Shown one piece after another: positions 23,312 to 34,451 of a stretch of DNA of 64,000 bases (positions are counted from its first letter, which is position 1; every line of letters starts with the position of its first letter). Source of the DNA: Cunninghamia lanceolata (Eukaryota > Streptophyta > Pinopsida > Cupressales > Cupressaceae); NCBI GenBank assembly GCA_027924645.1, contig BSBN01000809.1, positions 40,268,001 through 40,332,000 of the forward strand, given 5' to 3'. Position numbers and translations under genes: made by a program. The notes beneath the pieces are model-generated. The model did no database searches. It saw only the letters and a program-made list of their open reading frames with translations, and had not been told where the DNA came from.

Positions 23312-26300
23312 CTGAATGTGAAAGAAAGACAAGCCTTGATTAAGAGCGACAAGCAAGGAGTCATGCCAGAGACGAAGATCATGTCCAAGTGGAGGAACAT
23401 GAGTGACACCAACTTGGGTTACATTGACATGGAGGAGATCAAGAGAGAGCTCTACAAGCCAACTCACTCCAAGGTCATCTATGAGATGCTTTGCAATGGG
23501 ATCATCCAAGCTGCTTACTTTCCGCCTGCCTTGCCGAGTGCCGAGCTTATGTGGGAATGTGCTGATCATTACAACCAAGAGACTAGATGCATTAAGACAT
23601 CCGATGGAGAAGTCTTAGCTCACTTGAGGAGGGAGGCTATTGCCGAAACATTCAACATCTTGAAGCATAGGAAGGTCACCGTCGACACTCAAGAGCAAAC
23701 TCAAAAGGTGTTCGAAGGTGCAATAAGTGATTGTAAGAAAGAGATAAATGTCAATTGGGTAAAGCAACCAAGGAGTCATCATAGCAAGTTGCCGAAGAAG
23801 CTTCATAAATCAGATTTCATCGCGGAGTATGGCTACATGGTGATCTTCTTGAACATGATCGTGGGTTGTCAACAATCATCAACATTCGATGTGTGGATGT
23901 TCGTATTCATGCAAGAGATCGTCAAGGGTGAGGTGATGATTGATTGGGCTGGCATCATAAGCAACAATATTCATGAGCAGATGATCAAGCTAAAGGAGAC
24001 TAATTCCTTCTACATGACTTTATATGTCATCTATATCCTCACGATGTGTGGAAAGTATGATGAATTGAATTGTAGAGGTGACATAGGATATGGCCCCAAA
24101 CAATTCAACGTGTATGATTGCTACCCACAATTGCAGCTAAAGTCCATAGTCCATTACAAGCACGTGAATGATGCATTCTTCATGTTCATCGTAAGGAAGC
24201 TACAAGGAGATGTGCATGAGAGGTTATCGAAGGATGCAAAGAGATTGATTGGCAAATATGGACAATGGTACATCCAATTTCTGAAGTTCACTTACTTGAG
24301 GATCCAAGGATTTTCATCTTATCCTTATTGCTTGCCGAGGTATCCTACCGACAAGATGGTACTACTAGAGGTGATGAGGCAACAGTTGGCTTGGGACAAA
24401 ATTCAGAAAGATAAGAAGAAAGCTGGAATCAGTTTCCCAATAGGGGTTGGAATGTTGGAAACTTGACCAACACTGCAAGCTGCACAGCATTCAGAATATG
24501 AACTTCAAGCTTACAATCTTGTGCTTCATGACACGAATTAAGATCACTTTGATCCATTCAACATGATTTGGAAGGCATTTGGGAAGAGGTTTAGACACCG
24601 AGAGCACCAAGAGGATCACTGGGCAGATGCAGACGATGATGAGCACATCAGAGAGAAAAGGTGTTCGAGAATGGCTTGGGATTTGGTGAGATCTTGTAAT
24701 ATAATGCCAATTCCTAATTAGTTAGAGGAAACTAAAAAGTTTTTCATTCAAAAGATGTTTGACAAGGAAGGACCTATTATTATCAATTGCGCTAAGAGAG
24801 AATATGGTCATGATGAATGGATACAACGAGTCATACATATCACAAAGAAGTATGTAGATCGTCATGTTCGAAAGCTCGAGAATGCAAACAAGGACATAAC
24901 ATACGACTTGATGGGAGGAGATGACTCTCAGCAATCACAAGAAGTGGATGATAGTGAATCTAGTAGTGAACACCACAATGAGTCAAGTGGATATAGTATA
25001 AGCTCTAGAGAAGAAGCTTAGCCTGGCAAGAGGAATCATCTGGATGACTCACATGGAGAAAGCAGTCAGAAGAAGACAAAGTTGAGTTAACAACATGAGA
25101 TTAGTACTTCTTCTAGGTAAGAAGGTGGTCCTTCTCAAGATATGAATGTGACATCAGTAGTGCAGAATGAAGAAAGAGAAAACCAACAACCTCCATAGAC
25201 ATTAGATCAAGCACACATGCATGAGGTTCTAGCTGAAGAAGTTCGATCAAGTCCCCCCAAAGATCAAGAAGCTTTTACACATGAAATGGATATGCACATT
25301 GAATCATCTGATGAGGAAGCATCATCACTAGAATTAGAAGTTGGAGCTCAAGAACAAGATGTTCAAGAAGATCTGTCTACCTTGCCAGATTGGTTAAGGA
25401 AGAGAGTAAAGGAGACTTCAATCGTGGAAGTAGCACCAGAGGTCAATATACAAGAGTTGTTAGGCATAACCAGGCAAGACAAAGGAAAGGAGAAGGTGCC
25501 TAGATTCTCCAAGATTACAAGAGATAGTTCTGGGTCTAGAAAAGTGCATATTGCAGCACCGAGGGTAGATAAAACAATTGATGATATTGCTCCTAAAGAT
25601 TACGATGTGACCATTATAGATTTGGGACCAACAATAGAAGAGCAAGAGGTTGAAGAGTTGGAGGAATCGGTTTCAGTGGTCAAAGAAATATTGAGGCATG
25701 AAAAGGAAAGAGGAGATTGATTGGAGAAAGAAAACCTCACCTTCAAGCAATATATCTAGTAGTTGATGAATCCAATTCAACAGCGTGAAGGGACGTCTAC
25801 TCCCCCTCCCATGCTTTCATAAGAATCTATTGCTCAGTTAGAGGGTATGAAATCATAGTCCCAAAAACTGAAAAGCTAGATAGGAAGAGTTAGAAATCAA
25901 ATAGATACATTCATCGATGAACTCATCCAAAAGTATGAAACTATTGCTCAGTTGTTGGAAAGACTTCAAGTAGATTCAGCAGGGTGTTCCCAGTTTGATG
26001 CTGTCAAAAGAGATTACATGCTGCACTTGGAAGATTTGATGAACACTCCACTGTCAGCATTGATAGAGGAAGGGGTAGTTGAAGAAGGTTCATCGTATGA
26101 TTTCTCTACTTGGTACTTCACTATGGACATAAGAGAGCAGCTTCTTGACAAAGTTAAAATAGATTGTGTTCAAGTGGATAGTGTGCTTCAGAGAGCCCAT
26201 AATAAGATAGTTGGTGTAATCGATGATATGTGTGATCTCTCAGGAGAGGCTACATTCCATGATATGAAGAAATACATGCATTCTCATTACTTCAACTCTA

Positions 26301-26530
26301 TTCACTTCATTTCTGGTGAACAGCTGAACAACATCTACTCCTTGATCTCACTAGTTGGTGGTAAGCAGGTTCATCTAGGAGAGTGGGAGAGGACAATTGA
26401 TGATCATACATGAGATGTGAAGAAGGCAGAAGGAATGATTCAGAATTTGCCAAGTGTGCCAGTTGCTGACATGGCGAAGGTTGTTCCAAAGTTCGTGGCA
26501 TTGGTCGAAAAGAATAAACATAAGAAATAA
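23312..26530 (+). pseudogene. LTR-encoded ~1,070-codon protein of unknown function, 5' LTR copy
   Basis: One frame runs from 23312 (CTG where the 3' LTR copy has ATG) to TAA at 26528-26530, broken only by about a dozen in-frame stops, no net frameshift. Residues 1-385 are open and look globular (EEIKRELYKPTHSKVI, MWECADHYNQETRC, KSDFIAEYGYMVIFLNMI, FMQEIVKGEVMIDWAGII, YVIYILTMCGKYDELN, IGYGPKQFNVYDCYPQLQLK). About 538-690 is acidic and Ser/Glu-rich; about 776-823 is a predicted coiled coil rich in Glu, Arg and Lys; 880-1073 is a second ordered part (MNTPLSALIEEGVVEEGSSY, SGEATFHDMKKYM, LNNIYSLISLVGGK). No catalytic motif, zinc finger or membrane segment is evident. At several stops the other copy has Gln. 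I do not recognise the family. Confidence 0.75.
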
Positions 26531-26698
26531 ATGCCACGTGGGCAGTCCACATAGGGCTAAGGTGTCACCTTGGAAAACATGCCTCTATTGCTCCTTGTAT
26601 ATCTCTAATAATAGAAAGTTGTTGTAACCACCTTTGATGTGGCATGATCTGGGCCATTGAATCCAAATTGATCGTGGCCATTAATTGTATTTTGAGGG

Positions 26699-26707
26699 CT
26701 ATATAAG
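26699..26707 (+). promoter_or_regulatory. TATA box for genomic RNA, 5' LTR
   Basis: GGGCTATATAAGCCTC lies about 170 bases after the LTR ORF and 820 bases before the LTR end. It is the usual position for the U3/R boundary. The same sequence is at 43864-43872 in the 3' LTR. Transcription from here would skip the LTR ORF and run into gag. Confidence 0.65.
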
Positions 26708-27523
26708 CCTCATTTCTCTTCATTTTGTTGAATGAGTTTTGAGCAAATTAGAGCTATTGCTAAGACATTGCTGAGATCAATACAAGTTCATTGTTGAGCT
26801 ATTCATGGTGATATTGTGTTCTCATTGGAAGTTGCATGGTTGCTAAGTACTCACTCGCATTCAATGTTTTAACTTAGTTTATTTCTTTAAAAGTTTGTTA
26901 GCTTTACTTTGTGGAAGTCATTGTCTTTTGATTGCTTGGTGAAATCTCTATATGTTCATACCTTTTATGATTTGTCACTGGCAAGTTGTAGTGTAAGTTT
27001 AGTCTGAACACATCACAAGTGTCACTTCGATTGTTCATAGAGCAATTTGAAAACGTTTAGCTTATCCTTAGAAGATTGCATCACCTTTGTGGAGTTGTTG
27101 TCTCATGGCGAAGCAAAGCGTGGTTGAGATTTCTAGGAATTGATGATGATAGCTTGCACTTAGATTAGATATTCTAAACCCACATCTTTGCATTTTTTTT
27201 TTAAAAAAAAACATTGTTAGAACTAGGACCAAGAGCTGAATTGTTGTATCATAATCATAGTGTGTAGCCTTGAAGTGATTGTTACAACCTATGTGAGTGT
27301 AAACATTATTTTCCTTCCGTTGAACACCAAAGTGTAAGTCGCTTTGTATGAAACAACAAATCACATCTTTGCCCAATAAGCTATCCCAAATCAAGAAGAT
27401 AAGGAACCTTGGAGTCTACTCATTTGATCACAGAGTTTAGCATCTGAGTGATTTTGTTCAAGAGAGCATAAAATACACGAGTATTTTATGCTGTGTTGTC
27501 TGTGCAAGGAAAACACATCAACA

Positions 27524-27545
27524 TAATTGGCGCTAGAAGGAGGGC
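27524..27545 (+). other. Primer-binding site of the 25 kb element
   Basis: Directly after the LTR end (ATCAACA) comes TAATTGGCGCTAGAAGGAGG. The TGG at 27528 begins the tRNA-complementary part. I cannot name the tRNA with confidence. Confidence 0.7.
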
Positions 27546-29992
27546 TAGCACTCTACCAGTTGCGATTAATAGCAAAAAAGTTCACGCTGGATCGAATTGG
27601 TTCATTTTCACCCAACAAGCATCAGAGGATTTTAAGGTCTACACCAGGAGCATCCAAACATTTGGTTGAGTTGGGGTTTCCACCCACATCCAAGAAAGGC
27701 AAGAAAGTAGGTTCATCAAGCCAAGGATCTCCAAGCGGAGGACAGTTCCAAACACCTCCACCACGAAACCCATCCATAGGAGTTGTCCAACCAAACATCA
27801 CGCAAGCAATCTCTCAAACGATTCCAACGGGTGTCACCCAAGCAAGTCCACTTCAGCAAGGAGCTACGCAAGTGGTACAAGTTTAGCAAACAAACATTCC
27901 AATGGAGGCCTAGCCCTTGGCAAATGTTTCTCCTCTTGGAGCTTTCACAAATTACAATGATATCCCCAAGAATCTTGAACACTTTTGCTCGAAGTTCCAC
28001 GTCAATGATGTGAATCGAACAGCAAAGGAACACATCAAGATTTTTGAGGACACTCTGTCAAATAGGAGGATTGTACATGAAGATGTAGCTTGCCAACTAT
28101 TTCCGTATATACTTGAAGGAGATGCCACCTTTTGGTACGTCAACTTACCTACTGCATCTATCACTAGTTGGCAACAGATGAAAGATGCTTTTTTGGAAAA
28201 ATTTAGAATTCCTATTACTCTAGCAATGCTTTACAAATAGTTTATCAAGGTAAGAAGATAGGAGCATGTGCCCATCGCTGCTTTCAATCATAGGTTTCAT
28301 AAGGCTTATTCAAGACTACATGCTCCATATAACATCAATGAACCTATGGCAATGGAGATTTATTATGCAGCTTTGGATCATCTCACTTCCATTTTCATGA
28401 AGAAAGCAAGGACACCACCTGCTACTTTAATAGGAGCATACGCTGAAGCCATCAAGGTGAATACTGGTTTGGGGATGGACACTCATGGATGTCTCAATCA
28501 CATGGGGTATTTAGCAATGTAGAATCAAATTCAAGGGATCAACCAAGCATTGGCCCATCACACGCCAGTCATGAATCCAGTTCCTACTCCTGCTAATCAA
28601 TTGGTACTGCATCCTGGAGCACCTGTTTCATAAGCTTTGCCTGCCAAACCAATGTATCTACAAGGGTCATCATCATCCTCCACCAAGACTCAAGAGGAAA
28701 AGGAAGAAATGAGAGAATTGATAGATCAAGTCAAGAAATTGTCAATGGAAGTCACTCAGTTAAGAAATCAAAACAACTATCTCCAAAATATGCAAAGGAA
28801 CTTTCAAGAAAGCCAAGGCAAAAATCAAGCCAATCCAGGGAACTATCAGGGATATAATCAAGGGTTTCGAGGAGCAAACTAGGGTTACCAGAGGCAAAGC
28901 AGGACATGGAATACATTGCCTAATAATGGCAATGTCCCTTTGCCTTTGGACAATAATCCAAATCCAGATCCCAAACCATCTGACAAAGTCTTTCTGGTGG
29001 AAGCGGCCTTGTCTAGCTGGTGCCGACTACATAATACAAATCAGCATTCTAAATTGCAGTGTCCTAAATTTAAGATTGCCTTTGACATCTTTCAAAAAGA
29101 AAGGCAGAATACACAAGGCCAGGAAGCTCCCCCACCAACCTCTAGATATGAAATCGTCCCCACACTCAGATATGATCAAGCTCTGATGATTGAAGATTTT
29201 GTATTCCCTCCAATGATGGAATATGATATGAAGGATTATAATTGAAAATTTCCACTAGCTTTGGCAAATGGGCCAGCCAAGGACCAGACTTGTTATCCTC
29301 CATTCAATGGTAACTATCCACATCAAGAAAGGGGTGAGGTACAAGCATTCCAACAAATAGCTGGAAATCCACCAATGAAAGTGTATCAAAGAAATTATCA
29401 AGCACCAGATCCTTTGACTACTTCTACGCCTCAGAATAATTTCCAGACACCACCTGATCCAAATGCTAGCAATAATCCAGGCTGTCCAAGAGATTCATCA
29501 GAGTATAGACAGAGAGATCATGTTTAAAGAACCCCACCAAAACATAATGGTTCATAGCTAGATGCAGTACAAAAGGTTAGTTCCTCTAAAAACGAAGATT
29601 CCAAAAATGACCTTAAGAGGTTGAGTCAATGTGTTTTAGAAGAAGTTAAAAGGGTTAAAATCAACTTGTCATTGATTGAATTAATGAAAGCATTTGAGAT
29701 ACGAGAGACCTTTCTGGAGAGTCTAAGTGATAATGCTGTTAAGAGTGGAAATCATAACACTCCAACTCCATCAAGTTCATCTACAACTAGTTTACCTCAT
29801 GCAAATGTTGCTCAAAATACTAATGTAGCCCACTCAGAGCCTACTCAACCTCAAGAACAGCCAAATACAGTCTATGTAGCGCAAAATTTTCCAGACACGA
29901 GCAATGACGTACAAGACAAAGCTTCACCTAAAAAGGAGGAACCAATAAAGGATGTTAGTACAATAAAGAGTCAATATTCTAAAGCTCATTAA
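27527..29992 (+). pseudogene. gag of the 25 kb element
   Basis: Open in one frame except for scattered TAG stops. Before the capsid there is a basic, Ser/Pro/Gln-rich segment without any ATG in frame, so the true start is unclear. Capsid motifs: LGAFTNYNDIPKNLEHFCSK, RTAKEHIKIFEDTLS, VACQLFPYILEGDATFWYVN and ITSWQQMKDAFLEKF, then FNHRFHKAYSRL: a Retrotrans_gag core at about 27930-28350. A heptad-like stretch (28690-28800, VKKLSMEVTQLRNQNNYLQN) precedes a Gln/Asn/Gly-rich tail, and WCRLHNTNQHSKLQCPKF near 29030 is the zinc-finger-like motif. The frame is shared with protease. Confidence 0.85.
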
Positions 29993-30474
29993 AAAATGCC
30001 AGAAGAGTCAAGTTTCATCGCTCCAAAGAAGAAGTCAGTAGTATTTTATCAAGGAAAGGATGAGCCTACTCCCTTCCTCCTCTCGGTGAGAATTTTCGGT
30101 AAACTGCTCCACAACTGTTTAATGGACTCAGGAGCTTCGAGTAATGTAATGCCACTTGCTATATGTAAGAAACTTGGTGTGATCCCAACTCAGACAACAA
30201 GGAAGGTTATGCAATTGGATAAAAATGAGGTTCTAGTTGTTGGTAAGCTACATAACATTCACATGCAGCTGGCAGCTGACCCCAAGGTACAACACTACAT
30301 TGACATATCAATTATGGATATCCTTGAAGGCTACGGGATGCTGTTAAGCATAGACTAGTTGAGGAAACTCAATGGGTATGTATCGACTGACTTTTCACAT
30401 ATGTGGCTATCATGGAAGGGACTACCAAACTGGATCTGAATAGATAGCACTCCTAGATTGAATTTGACGATCAC
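29993..30474 (+). pseudogene. Aspartic protease of the 25 kb element
   Basis: Retropepsin-type protease. FLLSVRIFGKLLHNCLMDSG followed by ASSNVMPLAICKKLG at about 30080-30175 contains the catalytic DSGA motif, here intact. Further blocks are VLVVGKLHNIHMQL and IDISIMDILEGYGMLLSID. The frame is still that of gag and is broken right after this domain by a 25-bp tandem duplication (30475-30524). One TAG follows SID at 30356. Confidence 0.8.
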
Positions 30475-30524
30475 AGAGTATGGTGAAGATAACGAGATTA
30501 GAGTATGGTGAAGATAACGAGATT
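30475..30524 (+). repeat. 25-bp tandem duplication breaking gag-pol frame
   Basis: The 25-base unit beginning AGAGTATGGTGAAG and ending AACGAGATT occurs twice, at 30475-30499 and 30500-30524, without a mismatch. 25 is one more than a multiple of three, and the coding frame indeed moves by one at this point: upstream ...ITEYGEDNEI, downstream LEYGEDNEILFVESN. Removing one unit joins the two frames. Confidence 0.9.
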
Positions 30525-31678
30525 CTTTTTGTGGAGTCTAACCTTGGTGTATACAAGCCCAAGGTAGAAGAGATTATGATGTTAAAAAGTTCAATGGAAA
30601 GTTTGGTAGATAGTGAACATGGCACTTCCACTGATGAACAAGATGAGCGCATGTTCAAAAATTTTAGGAACTTTGTGTTGAGAAATGTCCAGCAGAGTTT
30701 AGAGCTTGGAGGATATGCTAAGATACAAGATTTGTTACTACCCAATTGGTGTTGAGTGCACAATGCTTTTCACTCTGAGTTCACCTATGAGATGTGTAAA
30801 GTGGCCTTAGAACAAATCAAGAAAAGAGTACCAGAAGCAATGAGGCTAGAGATACCTGAAATCCCAAAGGTAGAAGAGTCTTCGACAAATAATGGAAATG
30901 CCTCAACTTCAGATGAAAATTCTCAAGAAATAACTGCTGAGACGAAGAAAGAGAAGGATGATAAAAGAAGACAAAGTTCAAAACAAGAAACTGATCAAGT
31001 ATGGACGTTAAGGTTTGATGGATCCAAATCCAGACAAGGATCCAGAGCTGGCTTTGAATTGATCAGTCCAGTTGGAGAAGCCTACTTGTCAGCATTGAGG
31101 TTGCAGTTTCCCTGTACAAACAATGTTGCTGAATATGAAGCTTTAGTGCACAGATTTCTCGCTATCTGAAAGAAAGTAAAGGTTTTACATGTGTTCGGAG
31201 ATTCTGAGGTCATTGTAAGACAAGTTAGAAAACAATATGTCTGCTATGATAAGAGATTGAAAAGGTACAGGAATAGAGTGTGGGATCTTATAGAAAGTTT
31301 TGACGCTTTTAATATTCAATCTGTTTATAGGTCCAAGAATCGAGTAGCAAATGCATTGGCTCAAGAAGCAGGTTCATTGGAACCATTATCAATGGAAGGA
31401 TTAAAGAAATTTACAGTTGAATTGACATCAGTTCCTTTGGTTCTAGACAATATTACAAACTTCCAAGTTTTTGATGATGATAAGCATATATTAGATTTCC
31501 TAATGAATTCTGGTGTATTCATAGCTCAAGTCATTGATGAAGGAGAAGTTAAAGAAATAGAATTTGATCCTGACGGGATAATGAATTTGAAGAACAATAC
31601 CATCCCGAGAGGAATGATTGAACTAGAAAGGCTTTTTGATACAGATAGATTGACTGCTCTTCAATCTTGCAAAGAATA
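30525..31678 (+). pseudogene. Archaeal-type RNase H (aRH) domain between PR and RT
   Basis: A linker (30525-30980, ending in a Lys/Glu-rich stretch) leads to an RNase H fold of the kind gained by Tat elements: VWTLRFDGSKSRQGSRAGFE (first Asp), FPCTNNVAEYEALVHRFLAI (Glu), VLHVFGDSEVIVRQVRKQYV (Asp) and SVYRSKNRVANALAQEAGSL, where the last acidic residue is Asn (ANALA for ADALA). One TGA follows RFLAI. The remaining 31400-31678 is a linker to RT. Its position before RT is unusual: in the Ogre/Retand elements I know, the extra RNase H follows RT-RNase H. Confidence 0.8.
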
Positions 31679-31703
31679 AGGTAATAAGTGTGATACAGTA
31701 AAT

Positions 31704-32760
31704 TTGGGAATAGATGAAAATGTTAAGAATGTTTTTATAGGGAGAGTCTATACACCTGAAGAACAAGAAAGCATAATCAAAGCTATGAAGGAGTTTCAAG
31801 ATATAATTGCATGGGGATATGAAGACCTCAAGACATATGACACTTCTATTATCACGCATACAATTCCTCTCAAGCCCGAGAGTAAGACTTTTCAGCAACA
31901 TCAAAGGCCGATCAATCCTTTGTTAGAACCACTTATGTATCAGGAAGTGAAGAAGCTATTGCAAGCAAGAATAATTTTCCTAGTATGACACTCCACGTGG
32001 GTCACCAATTTAATCCCTGTTAGAAAAAAGAATGATGAAATAAGATTGTGCGTGGACTTCAGAAATCTTAATAGAGCCTCAGAAAAGGATAACTATCTGT
32101 TACCATCACTTGATGAAGTCCTGTAAATTGTCAACAGTTCTCAGATGATGTCCTTCTTGGACAGATACTCTGGATACAACCAAGTTATGGTTGAAGAAGA
32201 GGATTGTCTGAAAATAGCTTTTACCACAAAATGGGGAATCTTTCCATATAGGAGAATGCCCTTCGGTCTAATCAATGCTGGTGCTACTTTTCAGAGGGCT
32301 ATGGACATCGCTTTCAGGGACATTGTTGGAAAATTTATAGTGATATACATGGATGATATTACAATCTTTTCGAAGAAGAGAGAAGATCATGTTGACCATT
32401 TGAGGAAAGTATTTGAAAAATGTAGGAAATATGGTATTTCTCTCAATCTGAAGAAGTGCATTTTCAGAGTCACATAAGGTAAGCTACTTGGTCATGTAAT
32501 TTCTGAAGAAGGTATTTCAATTGATCCTAATAGAGTAGAAGCAATTCAGAAGGTTAGCCTCCCTGCAAGTAAGAATGAATTGAAATCTTTCTTCGGTAAG
32601 ATTAACTTTGTAAGGAAGTTCATTACTAGGTTTGCAGAGATCCAAAAACCACTTAATCAGATGTTAAAGAAAGATGCCAAGATGGATTGGACTCCGCAAG
32701 ATAGAAAAGCATTTGAAGAAGTCAAACAAGCAATTTCCACTACTCCAGTTCTTATCAGCC
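31704..32760 (+). pseudogene. Reverse transcriptase of the 25 kb element
   Basis: RNA-dependent DNA polymerase. Blocks in order: EVKKLLQARIIFLV, STWVTNLIPVRKKNDEIRLC, VDFRNLNRASEKDNYLLPS, MMSFLDRYSGYNQVMV with the first catalytic Asp, FPYRRMPFGLINAGATFQRA, FIVIYMDDITIFSKKREDH with the YMDD active site, LLGHVISEEGISIDPNRVEA and the connection KSFFGKINFVRKFITRFAEI. All three catalytic Asp are present. Interruptions are single TAG/TGA/TAA codons (after IIFLV, DEVL and RVT), all in one frame. Confidence 0.9.
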
Positions 32761-33130
32761 CTGATCACACGAAGCCATTTTATTTATATACTTTTGCATC
32801 AGATCACACTTGTGCGGGAATTTTGACGTAAAGGATAGATGAAAGGGATGAAAATCCCATTGCTTTTATGAGTGTCCCATTCAAAGAAGCTGAGTTGAGA
32901 TATCCCTGTGTAGAGAAGCATGCTTATGCTCTAGTGAAAGCCATCAGAAAATTTAGACATTACATTCTCAGAAGCAAGGTTTACGCCATAGTTCCAGATG
33001 TGGCAATAAAAATTTTGTTGATGCAAAATGAGCTTTGTGAGAGAAGAGGGAAGTGGGTCACCATCATACAAGAATACGACATAGAGATACAACCGATGAA
33101 GTTAGTGCGAGGACAAGCACTCTTGTAGAT
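32761..33130 (+). pseudogene. Ty3-type RNase H (gRH), degenerate
   Basis: PFYLYTFASDHTCAGIL gives the first Asp block, AELRYPCVEKHAYALVKAIR the Glu block, and VPDVAIKILLMQ stands where TDHKSL is usual. The last block, normally ADALSR, reads GQALL, so the final Asp is missing. Loss of active-site residues in the original RNase H is known for Tat elements that carry the second, archaeal-type one; whether this loss predates the death of this copy cannot be told here. A TAA follows GILT and a TAG ends the domain. Confidence 0.75.
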
Positions 33131-34451
33131 AATAGCAGCTCAAGGGCCGAGTCTGGGACAGAAAGCCTATGTGTTAGAAGATGTATCACTAGACAAGTGG
33201 TATGATGATATTGTATACTATTTTCTCACTTAGAAATGCCCTTCACATATGAATCCAATGCAAAGAAGAGCATTAAGGTATAGGTGTCAGTGTTATATGT
33301 TGCAAGGAGTAGTACTACTTCGGTACAATCGTGAAGGAGTTTATCTAAGATGTGTTGGAAAAGAAGAAGCGAGACAAATTATGGAGCAGTTCCATGAGAA
33401 GTTTGGCACTTGTCACGGAGGTGGACTAGAAACAACCCACCAAATCTTGAGGGCAGGATATTATTGGCCTACCTTGTTCAACAATGCCCACCAGCATGTC
33501 AAAACATGTCATACTTGCCAAGTAGCTGCTTTGTGCGAGAAGAATCTTACAATGCCACTTTAGCCTATGATCGAAGTATGACCTTTTGCTCAATGGGGTC
33601 TCGACTTCATTGGTATGATTAATCCACCCTCTTCAGCACAAAATAGGTATATTCTAACCGCTACAGACTATTGTACCAGATGGTCTGAAGGTCATGCATT
33701 AAAACTTTGCACTTCTGATATCGTGATCAAATTTCTTGAAGAAAACATTATCACAAGGTTTGGGTGTCCACATGCACTCGTTTGCAATAATGGGCCTACT
33801 TTTACTTCATTAAAATTTTCAAATTGGGCTTTCGAGTATGGTATCACGCTGAAGTTTTCACCCAACTATTACCCACAGGGGAATGGCCTAGCAGAGTCCA
33901 TGAACAAAAACTTGTTAAATGCAATAAAGAGACTATTGGATAAAAACCCAATAGATTGGCACACCCAACTGAAGTTTGCCCATTGGGCAGATAGAACCCA
34001 AGTAAAGTCTTCCCTAAGTACTTCTCCATACCACTTGGTCTATGGCCAGGAACTAATCTTTCCTTTACAATTGAGGATCCCAATGCTTCAATTCATGTAA
34101 GACTACATGGATCAGGTTGAGACAGTTCAGACTAGGCTTTCATAACTTCTACACCTGGAAGAGAAATGAGACACAACCTTAGACAAATTCATGAAACATC
34201 ACGGGGTTGTGAAACATTGGTTTGATCAACAAGCAACAGTTAAGTCTTTCAGGATTTCAGATCTAGTTTTATATTGGGATAAAGCACATGAACGAAGAGG
34301 AGATCATGATAAGTTTGATTACCTCTGGAAAGGTCCATACCAAATTGTAGAAATCTTAGGAGAGAACACCTTTAAGTTGAAAACTTTGACTAGAGAAGAG
34401 ATTCCATTGCCCGTCAATGGGCAATACCTGAAACATTATTTCCAAACCTGA
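33131..34451 (+). pseudogene. Integrase of the 25 kb element
   Basis: N-terminal zinc-binding part: FHEKFGTCHGGGLETTHQIL and HVKTCHTCQVAALC (HHCC). Core: WGLDFIGMINPPSSAQNRYI holds the first Asp; FGCPHALVCNNGPTFTS stands where CDNG is usual, so the second catalytic Asp is Asn (GAT to AAT); YYPQGNGLAESMNKNLLNAI has the catalytic Glu. The C-terminal part contains ISDLVLYWDKAHERRGDHDK and FDYLWKGPYQIVEILGENTF (GPF/Y module), ending QYLKHYFQT and TGA at 34449-34451. There is no chromodomain. Stops after TMPL, MIEV, LQFM, TRLS and EEK. Confidence 0.9.

Larger units (their letters stand above)
19688..27523 (+). repeat. 5' LTR of the 25 kb element
   Basis: 7836 bp. Order: about 3 kb array of 220-bp hairpin units, TATA box at 23036, degraded splice donor at 23168, ORF (23312-26530), TATA box at 26699, then about 800 bases of R-U5 ending ACACATCAACA before the primer-binding site. 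Compared with the 3' LTR it lacks about 45 bases near 20738 and 53 bases near 21399, both removing part or all of a hairpin. The first dinucleotide is TA, not TG. Confidence 0.93.
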
